From assembly GCA_016708435.1 (NCBI GenBank), contig JADJFV010000007.1, positions 214,879 to 278,878 on the forward strand: 64,000 bases of DNA, written 5' to 3'. The stretch's first letter is position 1; the number at the start of each line of letters is the position of its first letter. This document shows positions 8,637 to 17,389 of the stretch, piece by piece. Under the pieces are notes generated by a model. It worked only from the letters and a program-made list of their open reading frames with translations. It was not told where the DNA came from and made no database searches. The position numbers and the translations under genes were made by a program. Source of the DNA: Leptospiraceae bacterium. Lineage in GTDB: Bacteria; Spirochaetota; Leptospiria; Leptospirales; Leptospiraceae.

Positions 8637-8698
8637 TAGCCCACTGTTCGGATACAAGAATCATTGTATCTGTCGGTGGGTTGGGCTTCATTTTTTTA
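8637..8698. terminator. Bidirectional hairpin terminator
   Basis: Between two converging genes, AGCCCAC and GGATACA arms pair with TGTATC and GTGGGTTGGGCT, giving a long interrupted stem with loop AGAATCAT, followed by a T run (CATTTTTTT) on the plus strand. It probably ends transcription of the small helical protein gene and, read the other way, of ribBA. Confidence 0.7.
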
Positions 8699-9895
8699 AT
8701 GAATCCCTAATATATGACCGAGCTTATTTTTTTTTGTAAGCAGATAATGATGATTTTCCTCTACAGATTCAATTTCCAACGGAACCCTTCCTGTAATTTC
8801 TAGTCCATAGCCTTCGAGACCAACAAGCTTTCTCGGGTTATTCGTCATAATCCGCATTTTCTCAACACCTATATCCCGAAGTATCTGAGCACCAATCCCA
8901 TAATCACGCAAATCAGGAGCAAAACCAAGCTTTTCATTTGCTTCAACTGTATCTAGACCTGTATCTTGAATCGCATACGCCTTGAGCTTATTTACAAGTC
9001 CAATTCCCCTTCCCTCTTGACGCATGTAAACCAAAATCCCTTTTCCTTCTTTTTCGATTTGTTTCAGTGCAGCATGAAGTTGAGGTCCACAATCACAGCG
9101 GTTACTCATGAATATGTCGCCAGTCAAACATTCCGAATGAACACGAACTAAAACATCATCCGTTTTATCAATTATTCCTTTCACAAGAGCCACATGTGTC
9201 TTATCATCAATTTCGGTTGTGTAAGCTTTTATTAAAAATTCTCCATACTCTGTAGGAAGTCTAGCCTCTGCTTCCAAATGAATCAATTTGTCTTTCGTCC
9301 GACGATACCGAATTAAATCTTCGATTGTATAAATACTTAAACCGTGCGTCTTTGCGAACTTTCCTAAATCCTTCATTCTCGCCATACTTCCGTCTTCATT
9401 CATGATTTCGCAAATCACACCGGCTGGCTTTAAATTTGCGAGAAGACAAAGATCGACAGATGCTTCCGTATGGCCTGCTCTCCGTAAAACTCCTCCCTTC
9501 ACTGCTTGCAAAGGAAATAAATGCCCTGGACGCATGAGGTCATCTGGCCTTGTTCTTTCATCGATGAGTGTTGCAATTGTCCTCGCTCTATCGCCGGCAG
9601 AAATTCCAGTCGTAACATCCTTTTTGGCATCAACGGATACCGTAAAAGCAGTGCCATGATGGTCTCCGCCTGAAGAAACCATCCTAGATAGTTCCAGCTT
9701 TGCAAGCCTGTCCTCGGTCATTGGAATACAGATGAGTCCTCTTCCGTGCGTAGCCATAAAGTTAATAGCGTCTTTGTCTGCAAATTCTGCTGCAATAACT
9801 AAATCCCCTTCATTCTCCCGATCTTCTGAATCCACGAGGATTATCATTTTCCCTGATTTGATTTCTTCGATTGCCTTCTCAATTGGTTGTATCAT
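8696..9895 (-). CDS. ribBA: Bifunctional DHBP synthase / GTP cyclohydrolase II
   Basis: RibBA starts riboflavin synthesis from both precursors. The N-terminal half (about 1-200) converts ribulose 5-phosphate to dihydroxybutanone phosphate and shows DRENEGDL, RPGHLFPL and RRAGHTEA. The C-terminal half (about 205-395) opens GTP and carries the zinc ligands in CLTGDIFMSNRCDC and the catalytic RQEGRGIGL. The 399-residue length is typical of the fused form. ribE and ribD lie 1.5 kb away on the same strand, separated by a STAS gene on the opposite strand. I see no FMN riboswitch upstream. Confidence 0.97.
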   Translation of the reverse strand: MIQPIEKAIEEIKSGKMIILVDSEDRENEGDLVIAAEFADKDAINFMATHGRGLICIPMTEDRLAKLELSRMVSSGGDHHGTAFTVSVDAKKDVTTGISAGDRARTIATLIDERTRPDDLMRPGHLFPLQAVKGGVLRRAGHTEASVDLCLLANLKPAGVICEIMNEDGSMARMKDLGKFAKTHGLSIYTIEDLIRYRRTKDKLIHLEAEARLPTEYGEFLIKAYTTEIDDKTHVALVKGIIDKTDDVLVRVHSECLTGDIFMSNRCDCGPQLHAALKQIEKEGKGILVYMRQEGRGIGLVNKLKAYAIQDTGLDTVEANEKLGFAPDLRDYGIGAQILRDIGVEKMRIMTNNPRKLVGLEGYGLEITGRVPLEIESVEENHHYLLTKKNKLGHILGIH

Positions 9896-9945
9896 ACTTT
9901 AACCATGCCTTAAAGCAAAGAGTTTTGAACTATAAAAAAAACCTA

Positions 9946-9973
9946 TTGATTTTCTATCTGTAATAAATATGCT
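9946..9973 (+). promoter_or_regulatory. Candidate promoter for the STAS gene
   Basis: TTGATT (9946-9951) and TATGCT (9968-9973) are separated by 16 bases, about 50 bases upstream of the STAS start codon, in the divergent region with ribBA. Four or five of six bases match consensus in each box. Tentative. Confidence 0.35.
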
Positions 9974-10025
9974 TAGTCAAATAGGTTAGTTTTTTAAGGC
10001 TGATTTACTGAAAGGATATACAGGA

Positions 10026-10400
10026 ATGGAGCTAAAGTTAAATAATATAGGTAATGTCAAAGTTATAGAAATATATGGCAAATTTGACATAGAAAATACA
10101 GAGGAATTTGAGACCCTTTACAACAAACAATTGGAATCAAAGCCTGGAACTCTTGCTATTGATATGAATAAATTGGATTATATCGACTCATCAGGAATTG
10201 GATGTTTGATAAAGTCCCTTAACAGTATCAAAAATCAGAAAGGCGTGCTTATCCTCGTTGGTCTTAAGCCTATGATTCTCAATGTGTTCAAATTAGCAAA
10301 GTTGGATTTATTTTTCCAAATCATGACAAACGATGAATTCAAAAATAAATTTGAAGACAAAGACGATTCTGATATTGATGAATTACTGGGCAAAAAATAA
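10026..10400 (+). CDS. STAS-domain anti-sigma factor antagonist
   Basis: The 124-residue single STAS domain resembles SpoIIAA/RsbV antagonists, which release a sigma factor by binding its anti-sigma kinase when dephosphorylated. The phospho-acceptor region is YIDSSGIG with Ser55/Ser56. The C-terminus is acidic (KDDSDIDELLGKK). A ribosome site AAAGGATATACAGGA precedes the ATG. No anti-sigma kinase is adjacent; the HATPase-like protein at 23.5 kb is a possible but unproven partner type. Confidence 0.88.
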   Translation: MELKLNNIGNVKVIEIYGKFDIENTEEFETLYNKQLESKPGTLAIDMNKLDYIDSSGIGCLIKSLNSIKNQKGVLILVGLKPMILNVFKLAKLDLFFQIMTNDEFKNKFEDKDDSDIDELLGKK

Positions 10401-10411
10401 ATTAAAATGTA

Positions 10412-10438
10412 ACTAGCGGGTAATCAATAATGCCCGCT
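10412..10438. terminator. Hairpin between converging STAS and ribE genes
   Basis: TAGCGGG and CCCGCTA pair across a 12-base loop, immediately between the two converging stop codons. A-rich sequence follows on the plus strand and a short T-rich stretch follows on the minus strand. It probably acts as a terminator for ribE, though the T run is weak. Confidence 0.5.
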
Positions 10439-10444
10439 AAAAAA

Positions 10445-11044
10445 TTACTTTCGAAGCATTTTTTCTACATAGCTAGCGATAATATCTGTTTCAATATTTA
10501 CAATTTTGCCGCTAGACCATTCACTTGCGTTCGTTTTCTGAATTGTTTCTGGAATTAATACAAGTTCAAGAATCTGCCCCTGAATAGACACAACCGTAAG
10601 GGAAATTCCATCCACTGCAATACTTCCTCTTTCCACTATATATTTACATAATTCTTCTGGGACTTGGATTTCGAACACTTCAACAGCGCCGTTATCTTTC
10701 GCATAACGCTTAGAAACGATTCCAACACCATCGACATGTCCCTGCACTAAATGACCACCCATTCTAGCTCCATAAGCAACTGATCTCTCCAAGTTCACTC
10801 GACTTCCAATGACTAGATTTCTAAAATTTGTTAGCTCAAGAGTTTTATAAGAAGAATAATATTTGAAGAGCGACTTATCCGCATTCAATTCTGTTACAGT
10901 CTGACAGGCTCCGTTAATTGAAATCGAATCTCCTAATTTCAAATCATTGTTTTCAAATGTTGCCTTTACCTGAAAGATCATTCCGTCATTAGTCATTGTT
11001 TTTTCGTGTACAATCCCTGTTGATTCAATTAACCCTGTGAACAT
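10445..11044 (-). CDS. ribE: Riboflavin synthase alpha subunit
   Basis: This enzyme dismutates two 6,7-dimethyl-8-ribityllumazines to riboflavin. The start is MFTGLIEST at 11044, the near-invariant N-terminus of the family; the frame is open eight codons further but those are inside ribD. Two lumazine-binding repeats are visible, with MGGHLVQGHVDG opening the second. Length is 199 residues. It follows ribD with almost no gap, so the two are one operon. Confidence 0.96.
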   Translation of the reverse strand: MFTGLIESTGIVHEKTMTNDGMIFQVKATFENNDLKLGDSISINGACQTVTELNADKSLFKYYSSYKTLELTNFRNLVIGSRVNLERSVAYGARMGGHLVQGHVDGVGIVSKRYAKDNGAVEVFEIQVPEELCKYIVERGSIAVDGISLTVVSIQGQILELVLIPETIQKTNASEWSSGKIVNIETDIIASYVEKMLRK

Positions 11045-11046
11045 TT

Positions 11047-12303
11047 CTACTCTCCGTATACTTCCCAAATATCTGTATCAATTTTTTTTTCATATTTCTT
11101 TTTTCGATTTGTAATATCAATGTCAGGCGAAATTCCTTCTCGGATCGAAGCACCTGTATGTATTAAATAAATTAAATCATCTTCGTATAATTCATTTGCA
11201 AAAATTTTGTAAAGCATATTTCCACCTTCAACTAAAATTGTATTTAGACTGAGTTGCGAAAACATACTAAATAATTTTTCAGGAAGTTCATTTCTATCTT
11301 GCACTAGGACAGGCAATTCGGAAGAAACCTCAACCATCTTTGCGTATGCCTTTTGGTGTGAAATATTCTCTTTTTCAAAGTCCAGCATAAAAAAAATTGC
11401 TTTCTTGTTTCCATATTTTTCGCAAAGCAATTTTTGCTTCTGGAAAAAACTTTTGTCAGGAAGTCGCTTGAGGCTAATCACAAAAATTCGATAGGGTTGG
11501 TATGCTTGGTCATTTCGATTATGCCAATCCAAAGAAGTTCGACTAGAAATGCTTTTAAATAAAACTTCAGGGAATAATTCTCCGTTAGACTGATCGTCTT
11601 CTGATTTTCGTAAATCCAATTTTTCTAATATACTAAGATCAAATCCTCTAAAGTCTAATCCCGGATAATCCACATATACCGTTACGGGACCTACGATCAC
11701 TGCATCCAATTTAGCACGGAGCATTTGTGTGATTTGATTAGAAAAAGGATTAGAAAGAGAAATCTTTGATCTTGATAAATCGGCATAATAACCTTCCTTA
11801 GATAAAGCAGATTTTATCATAATCTGAGGTCTCTCACGTTTGATTCGAGAAATAAATCCAGAAAGAAAAGCATTACCGATTTTTGCAATTTCTGGACTCT
11901 CTATGACTTTGACTCCAGCCTTTTCGTATTCTTGGGTTACATCTCTCTTTCTAACAAGCGGGTTGGGATCGGCTAATCCGAAGTATACGCAAACTGGTTT
12001 ATACTCTAAAATCAAGTCTAAGCAAGGAGGCGTTTTTCCAAAATGAGTGCATGGTTCGAGCGTTACAAAAACTAAATGAGGAATTTTCTTAGCATTCTTA
12101 TAATTCTGCGCAAAATTTTGATATGCCTCTCTCTCTGCATGGTTTCTTCCCGTCCGTTGCGTATGTCCTTCACTTAAAATATTTCCTTCTAGGTCAGTTA
12201 TTACGCAGGCGACAGGCGGGTTCGGGGAAGAATATCCCATCGCCTGAAATGAAAGTTGTTTTAGTATTTTAAGAATGAGAGGGAAAGTTGAAGGGTATTG
12301 CAT
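11047..12303 (-). CDS. ribD: Bifunctional pyrimidine deaminase/reductase RibD
   Basis: RibD carries out the second and third steps of the GTP branch of riboflavin synthesis. The N-terminal zinc deaminase domain has NHAERE and PCTHFGKTPPC (zinc ligands His and two Cys). The C-terminal reductase domain (about 150-410) is divergent but keeps GPVTVYVDYP and LVEGGNML. I start at ATG 12303 (MQYPSTFPLI); an upstream in-frame TTG lies inside a 28-bp palindrome and adds residues the family lacks. About 418 residues, longer than the usual 360-370 because of insertions in the reductase domain. Confidence 0.93.
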   Translation of the reverse strand: MQYPSTFPLILKILKQLSFQAMGYSSPNPPVACVITDLEGNILSEGHTQRTGRNHAEREAYQNFAQNYKNAKKIPHLVFVTLEPCTHFGKTPPCLDLILEYKPVCVYFGLADPNPLVRKRDVTQEYEKAGVKVIESPEIAKIGNAFLSGFISRIKRERPQIMIKSALSKEGYYADLSRSKISLSNPFSNQITQMLRAKLDAVIVGPVTVYVDYPGLDFRGFDLSILEKLDLRKSEDDQSNGELFPEVLFKSISSRTSLDWHNRNDQAYQPYRIFVISLKRLPDKSFFQKQKLLCEKYGNKKAIFFMLDFEKENISHQKAYAKMVEVSSELPVLVQDRNELPEKLFSMFSQLSLNTILVEGGNMLYKIFANELYEDDLIYLIHTGASIREGISPDIDITNRKKKYEKKIDTDIWEVYGE

Positions 12304-12312
12304 GGGGCAAGC

Positions 12313-12340
12313 GTAGGGGTTGAATATATTCAACCCCTAC
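12313..12340. repeat. 28-bp perfect GTAG/CTAC palindrome
   Basis: A 28-bp perfect palindrome with no loop begins with GTAGGGGTTGAATA and ends with its reverse complement (CTAC). It fills the 12304-12347 gap between secF and ribD. The GTAG foot resembles the REPs at 45.5-46.4 kb with a different core. It could act as a transcript hairpin between the two genes. Confidence 0.85.
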
Positions 12341-12347
12341 TAAGAAT

Positions 12348-13301
12348 TTAAATCGTATCCTTCTTAAAAACTAAATTATAAATTTCAATGACAGGAGATG
12401 CGATAAAGATTGAGGAATAGGTTCCTATGATAATTCCAAAAGTCAAAACAAAAGCAAAATCATAAAGCTCCACTGCCCCACCAATGATAAGCGCAACAAT
12501 AGAAATCAGCGTGGTAAACGATGTGTTAATCGTTCTACCAAGTGTTTGATTGATAGACATATTGATCATCTCTCCTGTTGATACTTTCACTTTGGAATGT
12601 GAATTCTCCCGGATTCTATCGAAGATCACAATCGTATCATTGATAGAATATCCAAACAAGGTAAGTAGTGCTGCAATGATTGGAACGCTTGGCTTAATCT
12701 GAAAAACGCCAATGACTGCAAGTGAAAAGAGCAAATCATGAATTAAAGCAATCGAAGCCGCAAGTGCAAACTTAAATTGAAAGCGAAAACTCAAATAAAC
12801 AGTCATGATCGCAAGTGTAGAAAAAAGCAGAGTAATACCTGTAGAGGTAAGCTCTCCTCCAACCACTGCTCCCACTTGATCGGCACTCAAAATGCTTTCA
12901 TCAGAAACTTTAAATCCATGAGTCAGCATGAAAATTAATTCATCAATAGTCACTCGTGATTTGGCAACTGCATTGGGCTCAGTGCTCTTTGGCTTATTGA
13001 CGTTATTATACTCTTCAATCTTAGGAACTGCTCCAAGACCTATATCAATTTGATAATGGTTCTTTTCCTTATCCAACTGAATTACTATTGCTTCAATTTC
13101 TTTTTCTTTGAAGAATTTCTCGATGTCATTTCTACCTAATGCTTTATCTAAAACGACTACTGCTCGTAATCCCCCATTAAAATCAAGAGAGTGAGCAAAT
13201 CCTTTGTGAACAGCGAATGTATAAATGAACCCTGCAATGATACAAGCGATAGAGAGTCCAATCGCAAGGTATTTGTATTTTGAAAAATTAAAATTAAACA
13301 T
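12348..13301 (-). CDS. secF: Protein translocase subunit SecF
   Basis: SecF works with SecD as a proton-driven, RND-like motor that pulls exported proteins through SecYEG. The 317-residue protein has one TM segment near residue 12-32, a periplasmic P1 domain with SLDFNGG (about 36-42), then five TM segments. The conserved GYSINDTIVIFDRIREN is at about 216-232. It overlaps secD by 8 bases, as expected for co-translated partners. Confidence 0.97.
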   Translation of the reverse strand: MFNFNFSKYKYLAIGLSIACIIAGFIYTFAVHKGFAHSLDFNGGLRAVVVLDKALGRNDIEKFFKEKEIEAIVIQLDKEKNHYQIDIGLGAVPKIEEYNNVNKPKSTEPNAVAKSRVTIDELIFMLTHGFKVSDESILSADQVGAVVGGELTSTGITLLFSTLAIMTVYLSFRFQFKFALAASIALIHDLLFSLAVIGVFQIKPSVPIIAALLTLFGYSINDTIVIFDRIRENSHSKVKVSTGEMINMSINQTLGRTINTSFTTLISIVALIIGGAVELYDFAFVLTFGIIIGTYSSIFIASPVIEIYNLVFKKDTI

Positions 13302-15225
13302 TTTTTACCTCGTATTTTCTAAAACCAAGTCTTAGCTTCTTAACTCCAATATCGTTCACGAGAATATTGAGTAAGACTCTACTCAGTAGTAAAGATGTGA
13401 ACATAGATGTAATAATCCCCCAACAAAGAGTAATAGCGAATCCTTTGATAGGTCCATTTCCAAGGCGAATCATAAGTATCCCCGAAATTAGTGTGGTAAT
13501 ATTACTATCAAAGATGGTCCAGAAAGCATTCTCAAAACCTTGCGTAACAGCCACCGGTAGAGGCTTGCCTGCAATTAGCTCCTCTTTAATTCTTTCGTAA
13601 ATGATTACGTTCGCGTCAACCGCCATACCCACAGTCAAAATAATACCAGCAAAACCCGGTAGAGTGAGTGTAAAATCCATAAGCGAAAGAAGACCCATGA
13701 GGATAACCAAATTTGTAACCAGAGAAATATTCGCTACAAAACCAGCCAATTTATAGTAGAACAACATATAGAGGATTACAAGCATAAACCCCCACATAAC
13801 TGATTTCAAACCGACTTCAATGGATTCGATACCAAGTGTTGGTCCAATAAATCGCATTTCCAAAACAGAAAGTGGAATAGGAAGAGCACCTTCACTGATG
13901 ATGTTTGATAATTGAATCGCATCTTCCTGGTTAAAGCTTCCAGAAATTTCGGCATGTCCACCTGCAATCGGTTCGTTGATTGTCGGATTGGAAATAACTT
14001 GATCCCCCCAAATGATAGAAAGACTTCTTCCTTTATTATTCTTTGTGACTTCTAAGAATTTCTCTGTTCCTGCTGGAGTAAGAGAAAAAGAAACTGTCCA
14101 CCCATAATTATTTGAATTAAAAGAAGGTCTTGCGTCTGTTAAATCATTTCCAGAAAGTGCAATTGCTTTCTCAAGAACGATAAATCTTCTAGGTAGAAGC
14201 GGCGAATTAGGCTTATTCCCTCTTGCATAGTAAGCATATAATTTATATTTGTCTCTTGGAATTTTATACTTCTCTTCCATTTTGAAAAGAAATTCATCTC
14301 TTACTTTTTTACCAGGACGACTTGCAACAATCTTTTGAAATTGAACAATCTCGGTTTCTTCTCTTTTATTTTGAGACATTAATTCTTGTTCTGATTTTTC
14401 AATAAGCTGTGAAAAATTTCCCTGTCCTTGTGGTTCTTCCAATCTATACTCAACAGTCTCAGTGTTTTGTAAAATTTCTAATATCTGAGAAGAGTTTGCT
14501 ACTCCAGGCAGAGAAACTTCAATAGAGTCTTGGTCTTTTTGAATACGAACTTGAGGCTCTGTGAGGTTTTGGTTGGTTAAGCGATTATCTATGATTAGCT
14601 TCGCTTTTTCCAATTCGATAATCTTTCTAGACTCAGTCAAAACAAAACTATCTTCGATATCTTTTAGACGGGCGGTAGCTTTGTCCTTTTCTTCTTTTGA
14701 TTTGTCTGTTGCGGCTATTGTTGCTTTAAGATCAGAAATTTCTTTGGAGTAGATGTCTCTTAACTTAGAAACATAGTTTTCAAAATCCCCTTTCATGACA
14801 ACGCGCATACCACCCTGTAAATCCAATCCCAATTTAATCGTCATTGCCTTACCATTCTTGAGAAATTTCTCAATTGCAGTCGGACGTAAATTGTTCTTAG
14901 ACTCTAGGAACAAATTGATATTTTCCTGTGAAATCTGATTGATCTTTGCTGATGTTATAAAGCGACCGGTAACCAGAAAGAAATTCTCTTTCGGTATTCC
15001 AAGCGCGGGATCCGGTTCTACTTTCAAAGTATTTTGCGTATTGTATTCCGATTTCCATTTTTCTTGGAATCTATCTAATAGATTTTTTTTCTCTGCGTCA
15101 GTCATTCCTGCTACAGAGGGGCTAATGTGTAACTCTAATTCTCTCACCGCAAAATTGGGAAATAAAATCACGAGAGACAACAGTAAAATTGTTATGGGTA
15201 GTAGTACCCAGGATGAAGATTTCAA
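13294..15225 (-). CDS. secD: Protein translocase subunit SecD
   Basis: The 643-residue protein has a signal-anchor segment (about 7-27), a large periplasmic region with GLDLQGGMRVV (about 133-143), and a C-terminal block of five TM segments. GMAVDANVIIYERIKEEL (about 542-559) is the charged TM motif shared with SecF. Compared with E. coli it carries an inserted helical Lys/Glu-rich segment (about 150-210) typical of spirochaete-type SecD. Inner membrane; forms a complex with SecF, YajC and SecYEG. Confidence 0.97.
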   Translation of the reverse strand: MKSSSWVLLPITILLLSLVILFPNFAVRELELHISPSVAGMTDAEKKNLLDRFQEKWKSEYNTQNTLKVEPDPALGIPKENFFLVTGRFITSAKINQISQENINLFLESKNNLRPTAIEKFLKNGKAMTIKLGLDLQGGMRVVMKGDFENYVSKLRDIYSKEISDLKATIAATDKSKEEKDKATARLKDIEDSFVLTESRKIIELEKAKLIIDNRLTNQNLTEPQVRIQKDQDSIEVSLPGVANSSQILEILQNTETVEYRLEEPQGQGNFSQLIEKSEQELMSQNKREETEIVQFQKIVASRPGKKVRDEFLFKMEEKYKIPRDKYKLYAYYARGNKPNSPLLPRRFIVLEKAIALSGNDLTDARPSFNSNNYGWTVSFSLTPAGTEKFLEVTKNNKGRSLSIIWGDQVISNPTINEPIAGGHAEISGSFNQEDAIQLSNIISEGALPIPLSVLEMRFIGPTLGIESIEVGLKSVMWGFMLVILYMLFYYKLAGFVANISLVTNLVILMGLLSLMDFTLTLPGFAGIILTVGMAVDANVIIYERIKEELIAGKPLPVAVTQGFENAFWTIFDSNITTLISGILMIRLGNGPIKGFAITLCWGIITSMFTSLLLSRVLLNILVNDIGVKKLRLGFRKYEVKNV

Positions 15226-15247
15226 TTCTAACTCCTACGTTTGTTAT

Positions 15248-15988
15248 TTATTTGTTTCTGAATTTGCTAAATATTCTACCAGAATTATTATAATCTCGCG
15301 GACCTACATACCTGAGGCGGTAGATTGCAAAAATTATAATAGCGGCAAATATAAAGATGATTTTTTTGTATTCGTTTAAGAAAGCGATAAATGCATTTGG
15401 TTTAATTTCTTTTTCTTTCTCAATCGATTTCTCTGGATTTTTTTTCTCGATTGGTTTTTCCGTCGTGTTCGTCGTTAGTGTATTTGACGGATTAGGATTG
15501 TTTTGCGCTGATTGTGGTTGCAGTCCTGGAATATTTTCCGAGTTCATCGTCAGCTCTTCATGCATCCAATATTCTAGATTTAATTTATTATTATTTAGTT
15601 GTTGTGTTGCTGGATTACTCGGATTAGCCGCTTCTGCTGGGTTAGTAATAGGAGTAGAAGGTCTAGTGGATCGCTTATTTGGATCAATCTTAGCGCTAGT
15701 TTTAGCGGACTTCTTTCCATTCTTAGCGCCTTTCTTTTTTTTATCTTTTAGACCGGGCGCAGTTGTTTGTGTTTGATTGGCTAGTTTTTTATTGTCCGAT
15801 TTTTTCGTCTTCTCTTCCAATACTTTATCTAAAAAATCTGAGTCATCATCCTGTGCATAATTATTAAAGGTGATGGCTAAACTTACAAAAAAGATAAAAG
15901 CAAATCGAATGGTTTTTCTGATTAGAAATAGATTTTGCCTTTCTTTTTTAGGCATATTCGATTTTAATTTTGGAAGAGGAATTCTCAT
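15248..15988 (-). CDS. Unknown membrane protein between secD and yajC
   Basis: The 246-residue protein has an N-terminal hydrophobic segment (about 27-46, ending FNNYAQ, a likely signal peptide), an acidic patch (DDDSDFLDK), a long Lys-, Asn- and Pro-rich disordered region (about 60-195) and a C-terminal TM segment (KKIIFIFAAIIIFAIY, about 212-227) with a short basic tail. It lies in one operon between yajC and secD (gaps of 1 and 22 bases), so a role in Sec-dependent export is plausible but unproven. A second in-frame Met 11 codons in is an alternative start. Confidence 0.75.
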   Translation of the reverse strand: MRIPLPKLKSNMPKKERQNLFLIRKTIRFAFIFFVSLAITFNNYAQDDDSDFLDKVLEEKTKKSDNKKLANQTQTTAPGLKDKKKKGAKNGKKSAKTSAKIDPNKRSTRPSTPITNPAEAANPSNPATQQLNNNKLNLEYWMHEELTMNSENIPGLQPQSAQNNPNPSNTLTTNTTEKPIEKKNPEKSIEKEKEIKPNAFIAFLNEYKKIIFIFAAIIIFAIYRLRYVGPRDYNNSGRIFSKFRNK

Positions 15989-15989
15989 A

Positions 15990-16313
15990 TTAAGGTTTTT
16001 TCTTTAAGATGGTGCTTGCGCTAAATGTAATGTTCGTATCTTTCGCTACATTCAAAACTACAGATTCGTTGTTGTCTTTAAACTCTACTACTTTCCCGTG
16101 AATTCCACTCGTGGTAATTACAGAATCGCCTTTTACTAATGCCGCTATCATTGCTTTTTTGTTTTTCTCTTCCTTTCTTTGTGGTTGGATCACAAGGAAA
16201 TACATGATCACTAACATTATCGGAAACAAAATCAGGGCAGATAAAGAAGATTTTGTATCTGCACCTTCTTGCGCTAAAAATAAAAAAACTTGCATTGTTG
16301 CTATTAAATACAT
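15990..16313 (-). CDS. yajC: Preprotein translocase subunit YajC
   Basis: The 107-residue protein has one TM segment (about 25-45, LILFPIMLVIMYFLVIQPQRK) followed by a cytoplasmic domain containing GDSVITTSGIHGKVV, both typical of YajC. It is the accessory subunit of the SecDF complex and heads the yajC-x-secD-secF-ribD-ribE run. A second Met at residue 7 is an alternative start. Confidence 0.93.
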   Translation of the reverse strand: MYLIATMQVFLFLAQEGADTKSSLSALILFPIMLVIMYFLVIQPQRKEEKNKKAMIAALVKGDSVITTSGIHGKVVEFKDNNESVVLNVAKDTNITFSASTILKKKP

Positions 16314-16384
16314 ACTAAATTCCTTTTAAAATTTCAAAGATACTCTCAGGTATAACCACTTTCATTTTTCCTAAATGTCAGTCA

Positions 16385-17389
16385 TTAATTTTTTAAATTC
16401 TGAAAGTATTCTAATACTTTTCCCGTTTTCAAATGAGCGAGGGCGTTTTGATAGCCTTCTTTAATATTCCCTGCTTTTCCCATCAAGAAAAGACCTGCGC
16501 CGGCATTTAAAGCCACCGCATGACTACCCGTAATTATTTCTCCAGAAAGAATTCTTTTAGAAAGACTCACTGTCTCTTCTTTTGTGTGGCAAAATATTTC
16601 ATCATCTCTTAGGTTTTCTAGCCTAAGCGCATCGGAACTAAATAAATGCTCCGAAACTTCTCCATTCATATACAGCAAATACTTAGTATCCGCAAAAATG
16701 GAAAATTCGTCAAATCCATCTAGCGAATTACAGACAATAGCCGCTTGCGTTCCCAATCGAGTCAACACATGCATTACCTTTGGTAATAGATCAGGCGCAT
16801 ACACTCCAAGAATTTGAAATGGCGGACTAAAAGGATTACTCATCGGTCCTAAAATATTGAACACAGTTCTAAAACCCAATTGTTTACGAGTCTCTACAGC
16901 AAATTTCATAGAAGGATGCCAATGGGGAGCAAATAGAAATGTAAACCCTTTCTCAAGTAGTCTTTTTTCTGCCTCAGCATGAGTCACAGTAACATTGTAT
17001 TCCAGTGCAGAAAGTAAATCACTCGATCCACAAAGTGAGGATACCGAACGATTGCCGTGCTTCGCAATTTTAATTCCCATAGATCCAAGAGTAAGAGCGG
17101 ATAATGTTGATATGTTGATAGATCGCTTCTCATCGCCGCCTGTCCCACAGGTATCCAAATAATCAAAGTCAAATTTTCCATTTGCTTTAACACAGGACTC
17201 TCTCATTGCGCGAACAAATCCAACTAATTCATCTGCACTCTCTACTCTCATTCGAATAGAAGTCAAGAAAGAAGAAAGTAATATATCACTTACCTCCCCT
17301 TTCATAATTGAAATCATAAAAAAATAAGCTTCCTCTTCCGTAAGAGATTTTCCAGCAACAGATTTTTGGAGTAACGAGTTGAGATTCAA
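16385..17389 (-). CDS. trpD: Anthranilate phosphoribosyltransferase
   Basis: TrpD transfers a phosphoribosyl group from PRPP to anthranilate, the second step of tryptophan synthesis. The PRPP-binding motif DTCGTGGDEKRSINIST is at about 80-96, followed by KHGNRSVSSLCGSSDLL (about 108-124). Length 334 fits the family. No other trp gene is in the window. It sits downstream of pgsA with a 4-base overlap. Confidence 0.96.
   Translation of the reverse strand: MNLNSLLQKSVAGKSLTEEEAYFFMISIMKGEVSDILLSSFLTSIRMRVESADELVGFVRAMRESCVKANGKFDFDYLDTCGTGGDEKRSINISTLSALTLGSMGIKIAKHGNRSVSSLCGSSDLLSALEYNVTVTHAEAEKRLLEKGFTFLFAPHWHPSMKFAVETRKQLGFRTVFNILGPMSNPFSPPFQILGVYAPDLLPKVMHVLTRLGTQAAIVCNSLDGFDEFSIFADTKYLLYMNGEVSEHLFSSDALRLENLRDDEIFCHTKEETVSLSKRILSGEIITGSHAVALNAGAGLFLMGKAGNIKEGYQNALAHLKTGKVLEYFQNLKN

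Noticed and set aside
9895..10026. FMN riboswitch upstream of ribBA
   Set aside because: The leader is short and none of the conserved RFN-element blocks is visible; the riboflavin genes appear to lack one here.
12304..12333. RibD start at TTG 12333
   Set aside because: The TTG lies within a 28-bp palindrome and adds ten residues absent from RibD proteins.
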